Source: Phallus indusiatus (taxonomy: Eukaryota > Basidiomycota > Agaricomycetes > Phallales > Phallaceae). From it: a stretch of DNA of 64,000 nucleotides. The translations under genes and the position numbers were made by a program. The stretch is from positions 22,432 through 86,431 of the forward strand of contig JAQFWX010000144.1 in NCBI GenBank assembly GCA_027605045.1, written 5' to 3'. Below, piece by piece: positions 33,791 to 44,818 of the stretch (positions are counted from its first letter, which is position 1; every line of letters starts with the position of its first letter). The notes beneath the pieces are model-generated. The model saw only the letters and a list, made by a program, of their open reading frames with translations. It had not been told where the DNA came from and ran no database searches.

Positions 33791-34975
33791 ATGTCTACCG
33801 CTCACGGAAAAGTTTGGTTAATAACGGGTGATCTCTTTAATTTTCGATTCAAGACCACTATGCAAATCATCTCTGAATATCATAATTCGAGCAGGAACAT
33901 CTAGTGGCCTAGGAAAGCATCTAGTAGAAAAAGCCGTTGCCAGAGGCGACAGGGTTATTGCGACTGCTCGACAAACCAGCAACATTGAAGACCTCGCTAT
34001 CAAATATCCAGCAAATATCAAAGTTTTCCAGCTTGACGTAACGGATCCCTATGAAGAATTATGTTTGAAAGCGAAAGAGGCATTTTCAATTTGGAATGAT
34101 ATAGACATTGTGGTGAACAATGCAGGATTCGGCTGCTTCGGAGTACTTGAAGAAGGCGGGTAAGTCGGCGTTATCGACCCACACCGTTATGCTTACGTTC
34201 CTTTTTTTTTTTCAATTTACGCTATCAAGAGTAGAAGCTTTAATGAAGATCTACAAAACAAATGTATTCGGAGCTGTTAATGTAACGAATGCATTCCTGC
34301 CTTATCTCCGTGCCAAAAGAGATGGGACGATAATTTTTATTGGGAGTCGTTCTGGTTGGCGATCCAAGTTTATGGTATGTTGCTGGTAATATATTTTGTA
34401 TTGTGCTCAAGATTATAGTACAGGGAAACGGTATGTTATTAATATCAATTATTGGACCTGCTCGTACTGGACAAAATACGCCGTAGGTTTTTACGGCAGT
34501 TCTAAAGCAGCGATACATAGTCCGTAAATACGTTGTTTTACTTTTTCAGAATTAATTCTCCACTGTAGGTATTGCTGATGCTTTGGCTGAAGAAGTGAGA
34601 CCCTTTGGCATTGCGGTCTACAACATTATGCCTGGCGGGATACGTACTCAAGGAATCAACAACATCAGATGGACGCGGGGTGACTCTTTGTCCGAAAACT
34701 CCCCCAAAGCGATAGCGGATTATAACGAAATGAACAACGATATATCCACCTACTTTCGAGAGACAAACGGTAATGAGATTGGAGACCCACGAAAAGTTGC
34801 GAATATTATTGTCGATCTTGTCCATCGCGAAGGATTTGCGGCTGAAAAGCAACCAAATGTTTCTTTATTTCTCGGGAGTGACGCTAAACGTGATGTTACC
34901 GATAGATGTAATTGGGTTTTAGATGTGTTAAATACTTGGGATGATGTAACGACCAGTTCCGACGTGGGGGCTTAA
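33791..34975 (+). CDS. Short-chain dehydrogenase/reductase (SDR)
   Basis: NAD(P)-dependent oxidoreductase of the classical SDR type. Six exons (33791-33827, 33895-34159, 34230-34374, 34424-34430, 34487-34519, 34569-34975) total 894 bases, or 297 residues, the usual family length. Splicing the first intron restores the nucleotide-binding TGTSSGLG; later come LDVTDP, NNAGFG, IIFIGSRSGWR (catalytic Ser) and GFYGSSKAAIH (YxxxK), then MPGGIRT. The fourth exon is only 7 nt (GGAAACG) yet is needed for the frame and for the G-N-G before FYGSSK. The substrate cannot be told. Neighbours give no pathway hint. Confidence 0.9.
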
Positions 34976-35256
34976 CAAATGTTAGAAATTTTGACACTAA
35001 ACTTGTGAATTAAGGCCGCACGAGTATGTTTGTCTCGTTTAACACTATTATGGTGATACGTTCGCTGATCGATAGATTATCTTATCGTCACATGTCACAT
35101 GTTACCAGGCATCATCAGCGGAGAACCAACTTGTGAACGAATGTGAATTTTGGAAGCAGACTGTACACATTCTCTTCTTCCTCGTGTCATCGTCACCGCT
35201 GAATACCAAACCCTTGAGAAAAATACGTCGATGCCACTGTGAGCTTATCTTCAAGT
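34976..35256. other. Intergenic spacer between SDR and RNase III genes
   Basis: 281 bases without a gene; presumably the SDR terminator and RNase III promoter. No distinctive motif. Confidence 0.4.
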
Positions 35257-36627
35257 ATGAGAGCAACTGGATATACTAAGCTTGGACTTGACAGGCCCGA
35301 CTCTCAGTTAAGCCATTCTGAATGTTTAAACCTTCCTGTTGAAAAAAAACTCAAACGTGGATTGTGAAGAAATTTTCCACCACTTCCCGAGATTACATGC
35401 GAAAAGATACTAGCCCAAATTTACACTCATCGGAGCATGTACGGGAGACCAGTGCATCAATTTGAAGATTCTCCAGACGACCCTGCGTACGTCAAATTGT
35501 TCATTTGTTTTTTTGTTAAAAAGAAAGAAGAAAAACCCCTATTAATTCAGTCCCGACAATGAGAGGTAATGTCATCTTATTTTACTCCCGGAAACTTTAT
35601 TTAACCAATTACAAGTCTCGAACATTTGGGCGATTCGGTGCTGAATTTTATCACGACAACTCTCATTCGCGATATGTACCCTTATATCCACGTTGGCCCA
35701 GCTACGGTAAGTGGATATCTTGAATTTTTGTAACCGTCATAGAGATTGGTTCTTTCCCTTAGAAGATCCGAGGAATGGTCGTAAAAAATAACAATCTTGC
35801 ATTTTTGTTAGTCCTAACTCCTGCGATTCTTAGCTATTAAATATCGTCGCCTCCTGACAAGATAGGTCTCTTGGTTACAAAATGAGCGATTTGTTGCGAG
35901 GTCACCATTCCCAAATCGTTGCCCTGCGCAACTCACCTAATATCCAAGGCGAGTCATGATACCCAATATTTTACACATACCGTCCTAAATTTGAGGCGTT
36001 CTCGTAGCCGATGTGTTTGAGGTTTGTTGAATCCATTATTCTGCCATTTGATTGAGACTTTATTAGGCATATGTTGGTGGGTTATACCTCACCCAAGGGT
36101 TGGAAGCTACCAAATCCTGGCTTTCTACTTTATTCCGACCGTTCATCGTGAATGCCTATAACGCTGTCCGAGCAGAGTATTATCCTTCAATCATCACGAC
36201 AACTGCACCTACACCAGTAGACACATCTTCGCCACTCTCAAAGGAACTCTCCGAGGCGGTTCCGTCAATACAAGACATTTCGGATGCAATGGAAGGAATG
36301 AACATCAACGCCTCAAATTCGCGAACTGCGGTGGATTCTACAGCCACGAATTCAATCACGAGCATTACCACAACAGTACCGCCCCAGTCGCCATCTAATC
36401 AAATCCCCACCGGCCACCTTATGCTGTTCAACGAGTACGCCGTAAAGAACAAATTGACCATAACCTGGGTATGGGATCGATCGAATCATGGGAATGGTGA
36501 AGTTGGGACATTTTGGGAAGCTCGGGCATTCTTAGGTGATGAATGCGTTGGAATTGGGAAAGCGAGGAACAAGCAAGTGGCCAAGCACGAGGCGGCTTCG
36601 GAGGCCCTGAAGAAACTTGGGATATAA
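35257..36627 (+). CDS. Ribonuclease III with C-terminal dsRNA-binding domain
   Basis: Endonuclease of double-stranded RNA, or a mitochondrial ribosomal relative of it. Proposed exons 35257-35306, 35370-35486, 35551-35565, 35616-35706, 35763-35806, 35866-35948, 36008-36021 and 36067-36627 total 975 bases (324 residues). The signature DNESLEHLGDSVLNF spans the 15-nt exon, and ADVFEAYVGGLYL, with the second acidic site, spans a 14-nt exon. The dsRBD is at the end: NEYAVKNKLTITWVWD ... FWEARAFLGDECVGIGKARN ... AKHEAASEALKKLGI. About 90 disordered Ser/Thr-rich residues link the domains. The intron at 35949-36007 has a GC donor (AAG|GCGAGT). The first intron (GTTAAG...GAAG) is a guess; without it an in-frame TGA falls at about 35364-35366, so the start is the weakest part. 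Arg in the usual NERLE is Ser. Confidence 0.85.
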
Positions 36628-37002
36628 TATAACCCACTGCTTGATACCCGCTCAAATTCAGAGCTGAGCGCTGAATCCCAAGGCGGGATGAGTATTTTTC
36701 TTTGATCTTGATTTTTGAGTTTTGTCACTGAAATTGTAGAATGTACATCATGTTGTTCAAGTTTTGTATATATCACATAAGATTGAAAGGATGTATTAAT
36801 TCAATGAGCTTGGTTATAATCAATACATTCCAACCTCTACATGAAGACAAAAACGAAAACCCTTTTTTAACGACGCAGTTACTTTGTGACTCTGAGCAGA
36901 AGACGTGGCATTATTTGATTGGCAAAAACACGGCCAGTCACGTTTTCGTAACACCAGGTCCATTGATGTCAGTTTTGCGCGACTCTGTCGTTTTCTGTAA
37001 CC
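36628..37002. other. Intergenic spacer
   Basis: No separate gene. It may hold an upstream exon of the following LRR-like gene, since a protein-like frame (SDYNALNIFDPKVVYRIIK) overlaps that gene's proposed start in another frame. Confidence 0.35.
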
Positions 37003-38856
37003 TTGGCTCTGACTATAATGCCCTCAATATCTTTGACCCCAAAGTGGTCTACCGAATCATCAAATGATTCTGACCTACTGGTCTCCAAGCGCGCTCTTCC
37101 TTTGTACTATCATGGACCTTACACTCAGGACCTCTTGCCATACGATAAAAAACCACCATCCAGCCTGGACTATGTTGCCCCTTTGGGATACTATTGTATC
37201 AAATGTCTGCTTCACTATTTCGACCAATTGGATTTAGAAGGTTCCCCTCGCCTTATTTTTGACACGAACACGCGCGGACAGCTTGGGCTGATGAAAATGT
37301 TGATACCCTTCTTCAGCCAACGTATGGCATCGTCACAGCTAAAATGGGTAGATCCTCGCTTATGGGCCACTCTCATACAACTCTTCAATCATCTCCCATC
37401 GGCGTTCAAATCATATTCTCTTCCCCTCTCTGATATATACCTGCCTTTATTACAAACCGTCAAGTCGTCCGTTGATTTTACACTGGTTACTGTTCTAGAT
37501 CTAAGCTGCGAAATGTACCTGACCGACGATACGATCGGACAGCTAAAGCCTCTGACAAACTTATGCGTACTGGATCTAGGCAGCACGAAAATCAGCAGTT
37601 GGGGAATAAAGCAACTTTCAATGTGTTTAACACGGGACGAGGCGAGCGGTGTCCGATCCGGGCCTTGGGACATCAGAATTCTAAGTATGAGAAGCTGTAG
37701 AAGGATTCGCGATGACGTCAAAGCTATTCTACAAAAGTTTCCTTTACTTTCTGTTGTCGGTGTGTCTTTGGGTTTCGGAATGACGTATCTCGGAAAAAAC
37801 TGATCAATATCTTGTGTAGATCTTAGAGAAACATCTGTTACCGACACCACCTTGTCAAAATTTCAACACCATCCATCCCCTCCTTTACGGTTATGTTACT
37901 ATCCTTGTTCCACGATTTCATGGATTGACGCTCTATGGACACTGCATTCCCAGGAGCTCTTCAAATGTCGAACACAAAAACCGCATACGCTACATGTCGA
38001 TACGTTGGAACATCCACCTCCTCATATGATTTGCGATCGTCCTATAGCACTCCTGAATAAAAAAATGGTCTCAGACAACCATAAAGTCCTCGTCTTACCA
38101 CCTGGCGGCAAAAATAAATGTCAACTAGGGGATAACCAGAAGCCTGTCTGTCCACTGACTGATCGCGACAACCAACGTTTCAAACGGAGTAATCTGGACT
38201 ATGACGAAGAAACCGAAATTGAGAGTTCGGAAGGGTATGATCATGATGATTATGTGACGGAAACGGTGTGTCTCGGTTGAAATTTCAACTCAAATAACCT
38301 AACGACTGTTCAGTGGGAAGATACTGCTAGGAGTATATCAGATACATTGGCTGCACGAGAGTTCTATGCTCCAACAAGCGGATCGAACTTAGATGAAATG
38401 TCAAAGACCGAGCAATTCGCCCCTTCGTCCCAAAATTCGGACAAAGATTTAAGATTCATGTTCTTCCGACACCCACCTTCGGTCGACAGTGTCCACACCC
38501 ATTCCCTTTTAGACGTGAATGATACACGTTCTATACGCAACAAACAACTTTCTGACAGTATACTCATGCGAAAGAAGGCGAAAATGGCAGATTTCACTCG
38601 AGCACTCTTGAGTACGACAAGTGAGGCCAGAGAAGATGGGAAACGGAATTCTACCGATAACGCTTTGTCGATACAAGTCTCTGTGCCGGTAAACCCATTT
38701 CGGGCAAAAAATGCCCCACGAAAACAGACGTCGGTAAATCCAGTGACTCGTACCAAAGCAGACCTCAATTCTGCGGATCAACAAGGTGAGCATGGAGAAT
38801 GTGTCATGCTATATACTCGGGCGTTAAAAACGCAGATTCTCACTATTCATAAGTAG
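37003..38856 (+). CDS. LRR-like protein with disordered C-terminal half
   Basis: Exons 37003-37784, 37827-38265 and 38314-38856 total 1764 bases, or 587 residues, in one frame. The first 260 residues include leucine-rich-repeat-like strands: VTVLDLSCEMYLTDDTIGQL, LCVLDLGSTKISSWGIKQL and IRILSMRSCRRIRDDV. After TETSVTDTTL the rest is low in hydrophobics, with acidic (DYDEETEIESSEGYDHDDY) and basic (RKKAKMADFTRA) patches. LRR plus a disordered tail is common in F-box or other adaptor proteins, but no F-box is seen. The true start may be upstream: a different-frame segment at 36967-37067 looks coding, suggesting a missed intron or a frameshift. The first intron (42 bases) is short but keeps the frame. 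Confidence 0.6.
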
Positions 38857-40300
38857 AAGTTCCTTTTTGCCAGCCGAAAAAAAGTAATATCACGAGAGGT
38901 TTTGATATGAAAGCGTGGACATCCAAAACGAAGAAATGACGCGTTGCCCGCCATCGTCCTTTGTTTAGGGAAAAATGCTCTTGACATAAACGTTGAACGT
39001 TGAACGTTCTGAATGGTACGTAGATTTGTCAAGTTGTGTCCTTACATGCATTCAGCTAGCGATCTCAATACTTCAAATGCAAATCAGGAGAAGAAGCATG
39101 GTTGCTCGCGGTGTACCCGTGTAAAAATTAGGTCGTGCATGTAAGATACACATGAGAACTCGATTGCCCCCAAACGCTAAATAAACACTCTATACTTATT
39201 ACTTATTAGACGGACAGTCAATGCGTTCCATCTAAACATATATATTCAATTGCCAACAAAACGTCGCTTCAAACGAAGAAATCCTGGGAATAAGAAAGAT
39301 GACCATAATTATGACCATAATCATTATCACCCGGAATGTAAGAATATCCTTTCTTTATTGACAGTGCCAGAAGTCCTTTCCCAATAAGTACCATTGTCTC
39401 GAAGCACGACGAAGCAGGAGAATTACATTGCGGGAGGAGTATAGTCTGAGAGAGAAGACATAACAAAGCCTCTCCAAACTCTCGCAGTAAAGCTTTATAT
39501 ACATGTTTCACCTGACCTGCTTCCTTTTCAAGAAACACAGCTATGAATATGGCGATAAAAAACAATGTGATGGTAAATATGACAACGTCCGTGACGAACG
39601 GGAAGGCATTGCCAAGTGGCAGTGGTGGTGATGAACGAGGATGCTATGCGGCTGACCTTCGAGCAGCTTCTTATTGAGAACTAAAGAAAAAGAAAGACAG
39701 GTATTCTTCAAAAATTCGTATATGATGAGATATAGTGTTTCAGTTCTGAATATCTTAAATAGTGTAGATTCAATATCACAAGTATCTCTGTCAAAGTCGC
39801 TACACGTTATTCATTTTATTACGGCAATTTTAAATAGTATTTGGTATGATGTATGGCGAGGGTGCCCTGTGGCGATGATCGATCCCGACGAAAGCTGACT
39901 ACGATGGAAACGAGGAGATAAGGACGACCCGAGGAATGACTACTGGCCAGAGAGGTCTGAGTGGGAAACGTAAAATGAAGAAATTTGAATTACAGCGTCA
40001 TTGTATTTGGACTCAACCGGATCCTACATTGTTATTGACATAACAGGATTATAATAACTGAAGTGCCAAAATCTCTGAAAAAAAGAAATTGTCAGTGGTT
40101 TAGCGACGCGTGACGAATTCGTCACGACTCTACCATCATCATGACGCATTATCACTTTCAAAGCTCCCCACTTAGCCTCGCAAAGTGACGTCATCTAATC
40201 AATCACCAGACTCGTCACTTGCGTACTCCTCAACAATGTCGAAAGGTCTTAAATACTATATGGCCCAGACCAGCCTCATCTTTCTTTCTCAATAATAAAC
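38857..40300. other. Intergenic region; one possible short membrane peptide
   Basis: No confident gene. On the minus strand at 39269-39565 a 98-codon frame begins with one strongly hydrophobic helix (FFIAIFIAVFLEKEAG) preceded by coding-like sequence without a start; it may be an exon of an unresolved gene. The last 150 bases should hold the promoter of the next gene, ending in a CATCTTTCTTTCTCAATAAT-type leader just before its ATG. Confidence 0.35.
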
Positions 40301-41889
40301 ATGGCTACTGTGACTTATCCACCAACCATTGTTCCTTCTCCGAATACACCTGCCGAAGAATGGGCACAACAAACTACTACCGTTGTCAACAGCGCAGGCG
40401 ATGAACACAACAGTGTCGAAAATCCTGTCACTACACATACCACCACCACCACCACCACAGTCTCAGAACTCGCGCCTGAGACTATGGGTATTCCAGGGAG
40501 CTATCCTGGTATTATAAGTACGTTTGTGAATTTAGAAAATACCGTGAATCCTATGGCTAACACTAGATCAATCACAAGGCGACTATGACACTGAACGTTT
40601 GAAGGAGAACACTAGAGAAGCTCTGGCAGCTGCATCAGACACTGCGCAAGAGCTTTATCAGAAGGCTGAGCAAACGGCGAAGGAGTATATCCCAGTCGCT
40701 CAACAGAACATAAATGAGAAGGCCCAGACGGTCTACGAAACTGCGGAACAGGCCGCCAGACAATATTTGCCCGAATCCGTTATTGGAAAACTGGAGCAAG
40801 TGGGTGTTTTAGGCTCTAAACCAATACCTAGTAAGAAAGCGCACCAATTTTGAATGTTATGAACGTCACCTTTCACTCAGATGGTTATGTGGAAAGCGAT
40901 TCACGCCCTGTTCCATATACATCGATGCCAACGGACGAAATTGGACCGTTTCATCCCACGCGTGGTGGAGTAGGAACATTACCGGGCCAACCAACTGAAG
41001 CCGCCGTTGCGAAACTCCCAGACGAACGCATCGAAGAGATGCGGGAGGAACAGCTACCCACGCACGAAACTCAAACTGGTCCCACTCCTGGGGGCGTAGG
41101 TTCACTACCCGGAACAAGAAGCGAGACTAGTATTGCCAAACTTCCAGAGGAGCGCCTTCAAAGTAAAGATACGACTTCCGTTCCAACGCCAGATTCGCGT
41201 CTGGACCACCTTCGGGGCGAGATGCCCTCTAGGGAAGTCGATACTGGACCCACTCATGGTGGAGTTGGAACGTTACCAGGTCCACGGAGTGAAAGTGGAG
41301 TCGCTAAACTACCAGAAGAACGAATTACCGAGGCGAAGGACTCCAGCTCTCCAGTTGTCGCCGTCGGCACGACTGGTCTAAAAGGTGAGAAGCATATTCA
41401 TTTCGCCGTTAATTGTAAAAGTGCCTAAACATATTTAAATGCAGATACGAAGAAATCAGCAGCTGAAGCTAGTGACAAAAAGCCGCCGCAGACGATCTTG
41501 CCACTAACTGAGGCTACATCAACGCCGAGTGGACTAACAGCACCTCCGAAAACTGGCCAACATGTCCCTATTGACGATAACAACATCAACAACATAACAG
41601 GGCAAGAAACGCGTGGAACTGGAGCGGGGCTCCACGGTGTGGAGCCCGCGAAACCTCGAACTGTCATTGTAGGGGACGACAGCTCAGGTTCTTCGACAGC
41701 AGATACACATGAAAAGGTAGGCATTTTTTTTCTTATTTTGTCCCAAATATGTTCCTACTAACCTTTTTTTCTCGAATTAAGGTATCGATGAAGACAAAGA
41801 TGAAAGCCAACGCAAAGATTTTAGGGGGAAAACTTACTCGAGACAAGGAATTGGTGGAAGAAGGAAAATCTCTAAAGGCCGGCAATTAG
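40301..41889 (+). CDS. CsbD/LEA-like stress protein with GVGxLPG repeats
   Basis: Five exons (40301-40517, 40567-40830, 40881-41384, 41445-41716, 41782-41889) total 1365 bases, or 454 residues. Residues about 85-155 form an Ala/Glu/Gln-rich amphipathic helix (ENTREALAAASDTAQELYQK; QTVYETAEQAARQYLPES) of the late-embryogenesis-abundant kind. Three repeats follow, each with GGVGxLPG, a spacer and AKLPxER. The last 30 residues (KANAKILGGKLTRDKELVEE) resemble a CsbD-type stress-protein motif. The protein is highly hydrophilic with no signal peptide. LEA and CsbD features are known from desiccation, heat and osmotic stress proteins, so a protective role is likely but inferred. Confidence 0.7.
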
Positions 41890-42732
41890 TAGCGACCTTT
41901 TTCCATCTGTAATATCAGTGTACGATTAACACGAATTGAATTGATTATTCCTACCGAAATTCAGGCTTGAGTATCCGATTTCATTTCAAAGATGGAGGGA
42001 TCACTGCCCGGGAAAAAGTATATGGCTAGTGCGCATGCTCACATGTTGTTGAGACAACAAACAGACAGGAGACAGCAAATACTCCTTCTCCGTGTAAACT
42101 AAAACAATTGATGCCTCACTTGCGGCCCTCCAGTGTGGTGATCCTAGTGAGCATAAAAATAGACGATGATGTGAATATTATTGATAGAACATGTACGGAT
42201 TAACTACAGGAGAATTAAGACATAATGGAAAATCCGATTTGGTGTGTCATGAGGTTTAATCCGAAAGTGCTCACTGGTGTAGGAAGAAGCTCCCAAGACG
42301 AAAGGCCAAGTCATCAAAGTGCTTCTTTATAAAAATAAACAGAGTTGAAACTTTGCGCCCTTTTCTCGGCCAGAATCGAGGAACTATTACGGCTCAATAC
42401 GAATCATTGAAACTGATGTTGGTAGCACCTTGCAGCACCTTGTGACTGAAGCCATTGACCGCACCGGTCACACTGTATCTCCATCCCTTGACCTTTGATT
42501 TTTTCCTGCATCCGACAACTTACCTCGATGGCGGTAGGGCAAAGGCGACGTAAACTACCTGGCTGGCTGCTTATCATATGGTCCTAGTTTGGCTGCAAGA
42601 TCTGTTCGTCAAGCTATTTTACCGCGAAATTAGCACTATAAAAACGACTGGAAATGACCTTCACTCAGTCCTCATCCGCTCAGGTTCTACTCGTGTATTC
42701 GAACCCAAATCAAAGCGAGCAACATCACCACC
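41890..42732. other. Intergenic region upstream of the cellobiohydrolase
   Basis: No gene recognised. The last few hundred bases should be the promoter of the GH7 gene and include the TATA box listed separately. Confidence 0.45.
42637..42643 (+). promoter_or_regulatory. TATA box of the GH7 gene
   Basis: TATAAAA lies 90 bases before the ATG of the cellobiohydrolase, the usual place in highly expressed fungal secreted-enzyme genes. The leader ends in AACATCACCACC just before the ATG. Confidence 0.65.
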
Positions 42733-44429
42733 ATGTTCAATAAAGCAGCTCTTGTTCTCTTCTCCCTCATCGCTGTATCTCTCGGTCAGCAAGTCGGTAC
42801 CTCCACCGCTGAAGTCCATCCCTCTCTTACTTGGGAGACATGCACGACTAGCGGCTGCACAACCAACCAAGGTAGCGTTGTCTTGGACTCCAACTGGCGA
42901 TGGGTACACGACGTCGGTGGATACACCAACTGCTATACCGGCAACACCTGGAACCCAACTTACTGCCCCGATGGTGTCACTTGTGCCGAAAACTGCGCTT
43001 TGGACGGTGCAGAATACGAGACAACCTACGGTATCAGCTCCACGGGAAGTTCGCTCACCCTCGATTTCGTCACCACCAGTTCTCAGAAGAACGTCGGTTC
43101 ACGTGTCTACTTGATGTCCAGCGACGACACCAACTACGAGATCTTCAATCTCCTCAACAAAGAGTTTACTTTCGACGTCGATTTGACCAACTTGCCTTGT
43201 GGTTTGAACGGTGCGCTGTACTTCTCGCAGATGGACGCTGACGGTGGTCTATCCAAATACCCCAACAACAAGGCTGGTGCCGCCTATGGTACCGGTTACT
43301 GTGACTCTCAATGCCCTCGAGACCTCAAGTTCATTAACGGAGAGGTAAGGCAAAGTATTGTATGCTGCGCATGACACTGTTGTTTTAAACTCTTTTCTTT
43401 ACTCATAGGGTAACGTCGCTGGATGGACTGCGAACCCCAACAACACCAACGCCGGAACGGGTAACTTTGGTTCGTGCTGCAACGAAATGGACGTTTGGGA
43501 AGCCAACTCCATCTCTGCGGCATTCACCCCCCACCCATGTACCGTTCAAGGTCAGACCGAATGCACAGGTGAACAATGCGCGATCACCGACCGATACGAC
43601 GGTCTGTGCGACCCCGACGGTTGCGACTTCAACTCCTTCCGTATGGGAGATGAGACCTTCTATGGACCTGGTATGACTGTCGACACCAACTCCGTCTTCA
43701 CCGTCGTCACCCAGTTCTTGACGAGCGACAACACCACCACCGGTACCCTCAGTGAAATTCGTCGTATCTATGTTCAGAATGGTGTCGTCATCCAGAACAG
43801 CAACAGCGACATTGCGGGATTGCCCACTTTCAACTCTATCACCGAGACTTTCTGTGATGACCAGAAAACCGTCTTCAACGACACTACCAGCTTCCAGTCT
43901 CACGGTGGATTGACCAACATGGGTGAAGCTTTCGGCTCAGGAATGGTCCTCGTTTTGAGTATTTGGGACGACTATGCTGCGCAAATGTTGTGGCTCGATT
44001 CCGACTACCCTGTCGGTGCCGACGTCTCTAGCCCCGGTGTCGCCCGTGGAACATGTGCTACTACCTCTGGTGCGCCCGCGGTTGTGGAATCACAATCCGC
44101 CAACGCCTACGTTACCTTCTCGAACATCAAATTCGGTGATATTGGTACCACTTTCTCTGGAAGCAGCAACCAATCTCCTTCCCAACCCACGACCCCGACC
44201 CCGACCCCGAACCCAACCTCTCCCAGCAAGTCTACCACTGTTTCTGCTCCTGCTGCGACTCAGTCTAAGTACGGTCAATGGTAAGTCTTTCACCAAACGT
44301 TTTTTTTTAGAAAATATTTCCTTATTCACATAATCCTTCAGTGGCGGTACCGACTGGACCGGTCCAACTGCCTGCGCCTCTGGCTCAACCTGCACTTACT
44401 CTAACCCCTACTACAGTCAGTGTCTCTGA
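42733..44429 (+). CDS. GH7 cellobiohydrolase with CBM1 (Cel7-type)
   Basis: Secreted exo-cellulase releasing cellobiose from cellulose chain ends with retention. Exons 42733-43344, 43409-44280 and 44342-44429 total 1572 bases, or 523 residues, typical for GH7 plus CBM1. A signal peptide ([19 protein letters not shown]) is followed by the catalytic domain: [28 protein letters not shown], then [12 protein letters not shown] carrying the E-x-D-x-x-E catalytic triad, and later [18 protein letters not shown] Ser/Thr/Pro linker ([16 protein letters not shown]) leads to the C-terminal CBM1 ([20 protein letters not shown] ... YYSQCL), whose second half is on the last exon. The codons are C-rich in third position, as in strongly expressed fungal genes. 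It is convergent with the P4-ATPase. Confidence 0.97.
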
Positions 44430-44818
44430 GCGACGAACGCAAGCAATTTCGTTCAAAAGGTTCTTTTTTCCGGTGTTATAAATGATTGTTCTTGTACAAA
44501 ACTTACGCGCACGAGATTCCGGCGAAAAATATCACTAGAAAAACAAAAAAAAAGATGTAACATACTTCCGTGTTCTCAAAATATCATTCTCGTGTCTTTA
44601 ACTCGGAGTGAAGCCGAGCAGGGTATCAAGGCAAAAACAAATGGCTTTCATTAGTCCATAGAGTGAATAATTATAGCAGTGAAAGAAAAGGAAAGAAAAA
44701 TATGGCTTCTTTAGCGTATACAATAAAAAAAAAAGACGAAAGGTTATTGCGTGTTACGCTCTCAAACACCACGTCATGAAATAAAGAGGCTGGTACCCGT
44801 AAAGAGAAGAGATAATGA
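44430..44818. terminator. Convergent intergenic region (GH7 and P4-ATPase 3' ends)
   Basis: 389 bases between the two facing stop codons, with AT-rich runs expected of both 3' untranslated regions. No gene and no definite polyadenylation signal called. Confidence 0.4.

Noticed and set aside
36741..37067. Separate small gene (108 codons) upstream of the LRR-like protein
   Set aside because: Its start is low complexity and its end overlaps the next gene; it more likely contains an unresolved first exon of that gene.
39269..39565. Minus-strand 98-codon frame with one transmembrane helix
   Set aside because: The coding-like sequence upstream has no start codon and a stop interrupts it; without a supported exon chain it is not called as a gene.
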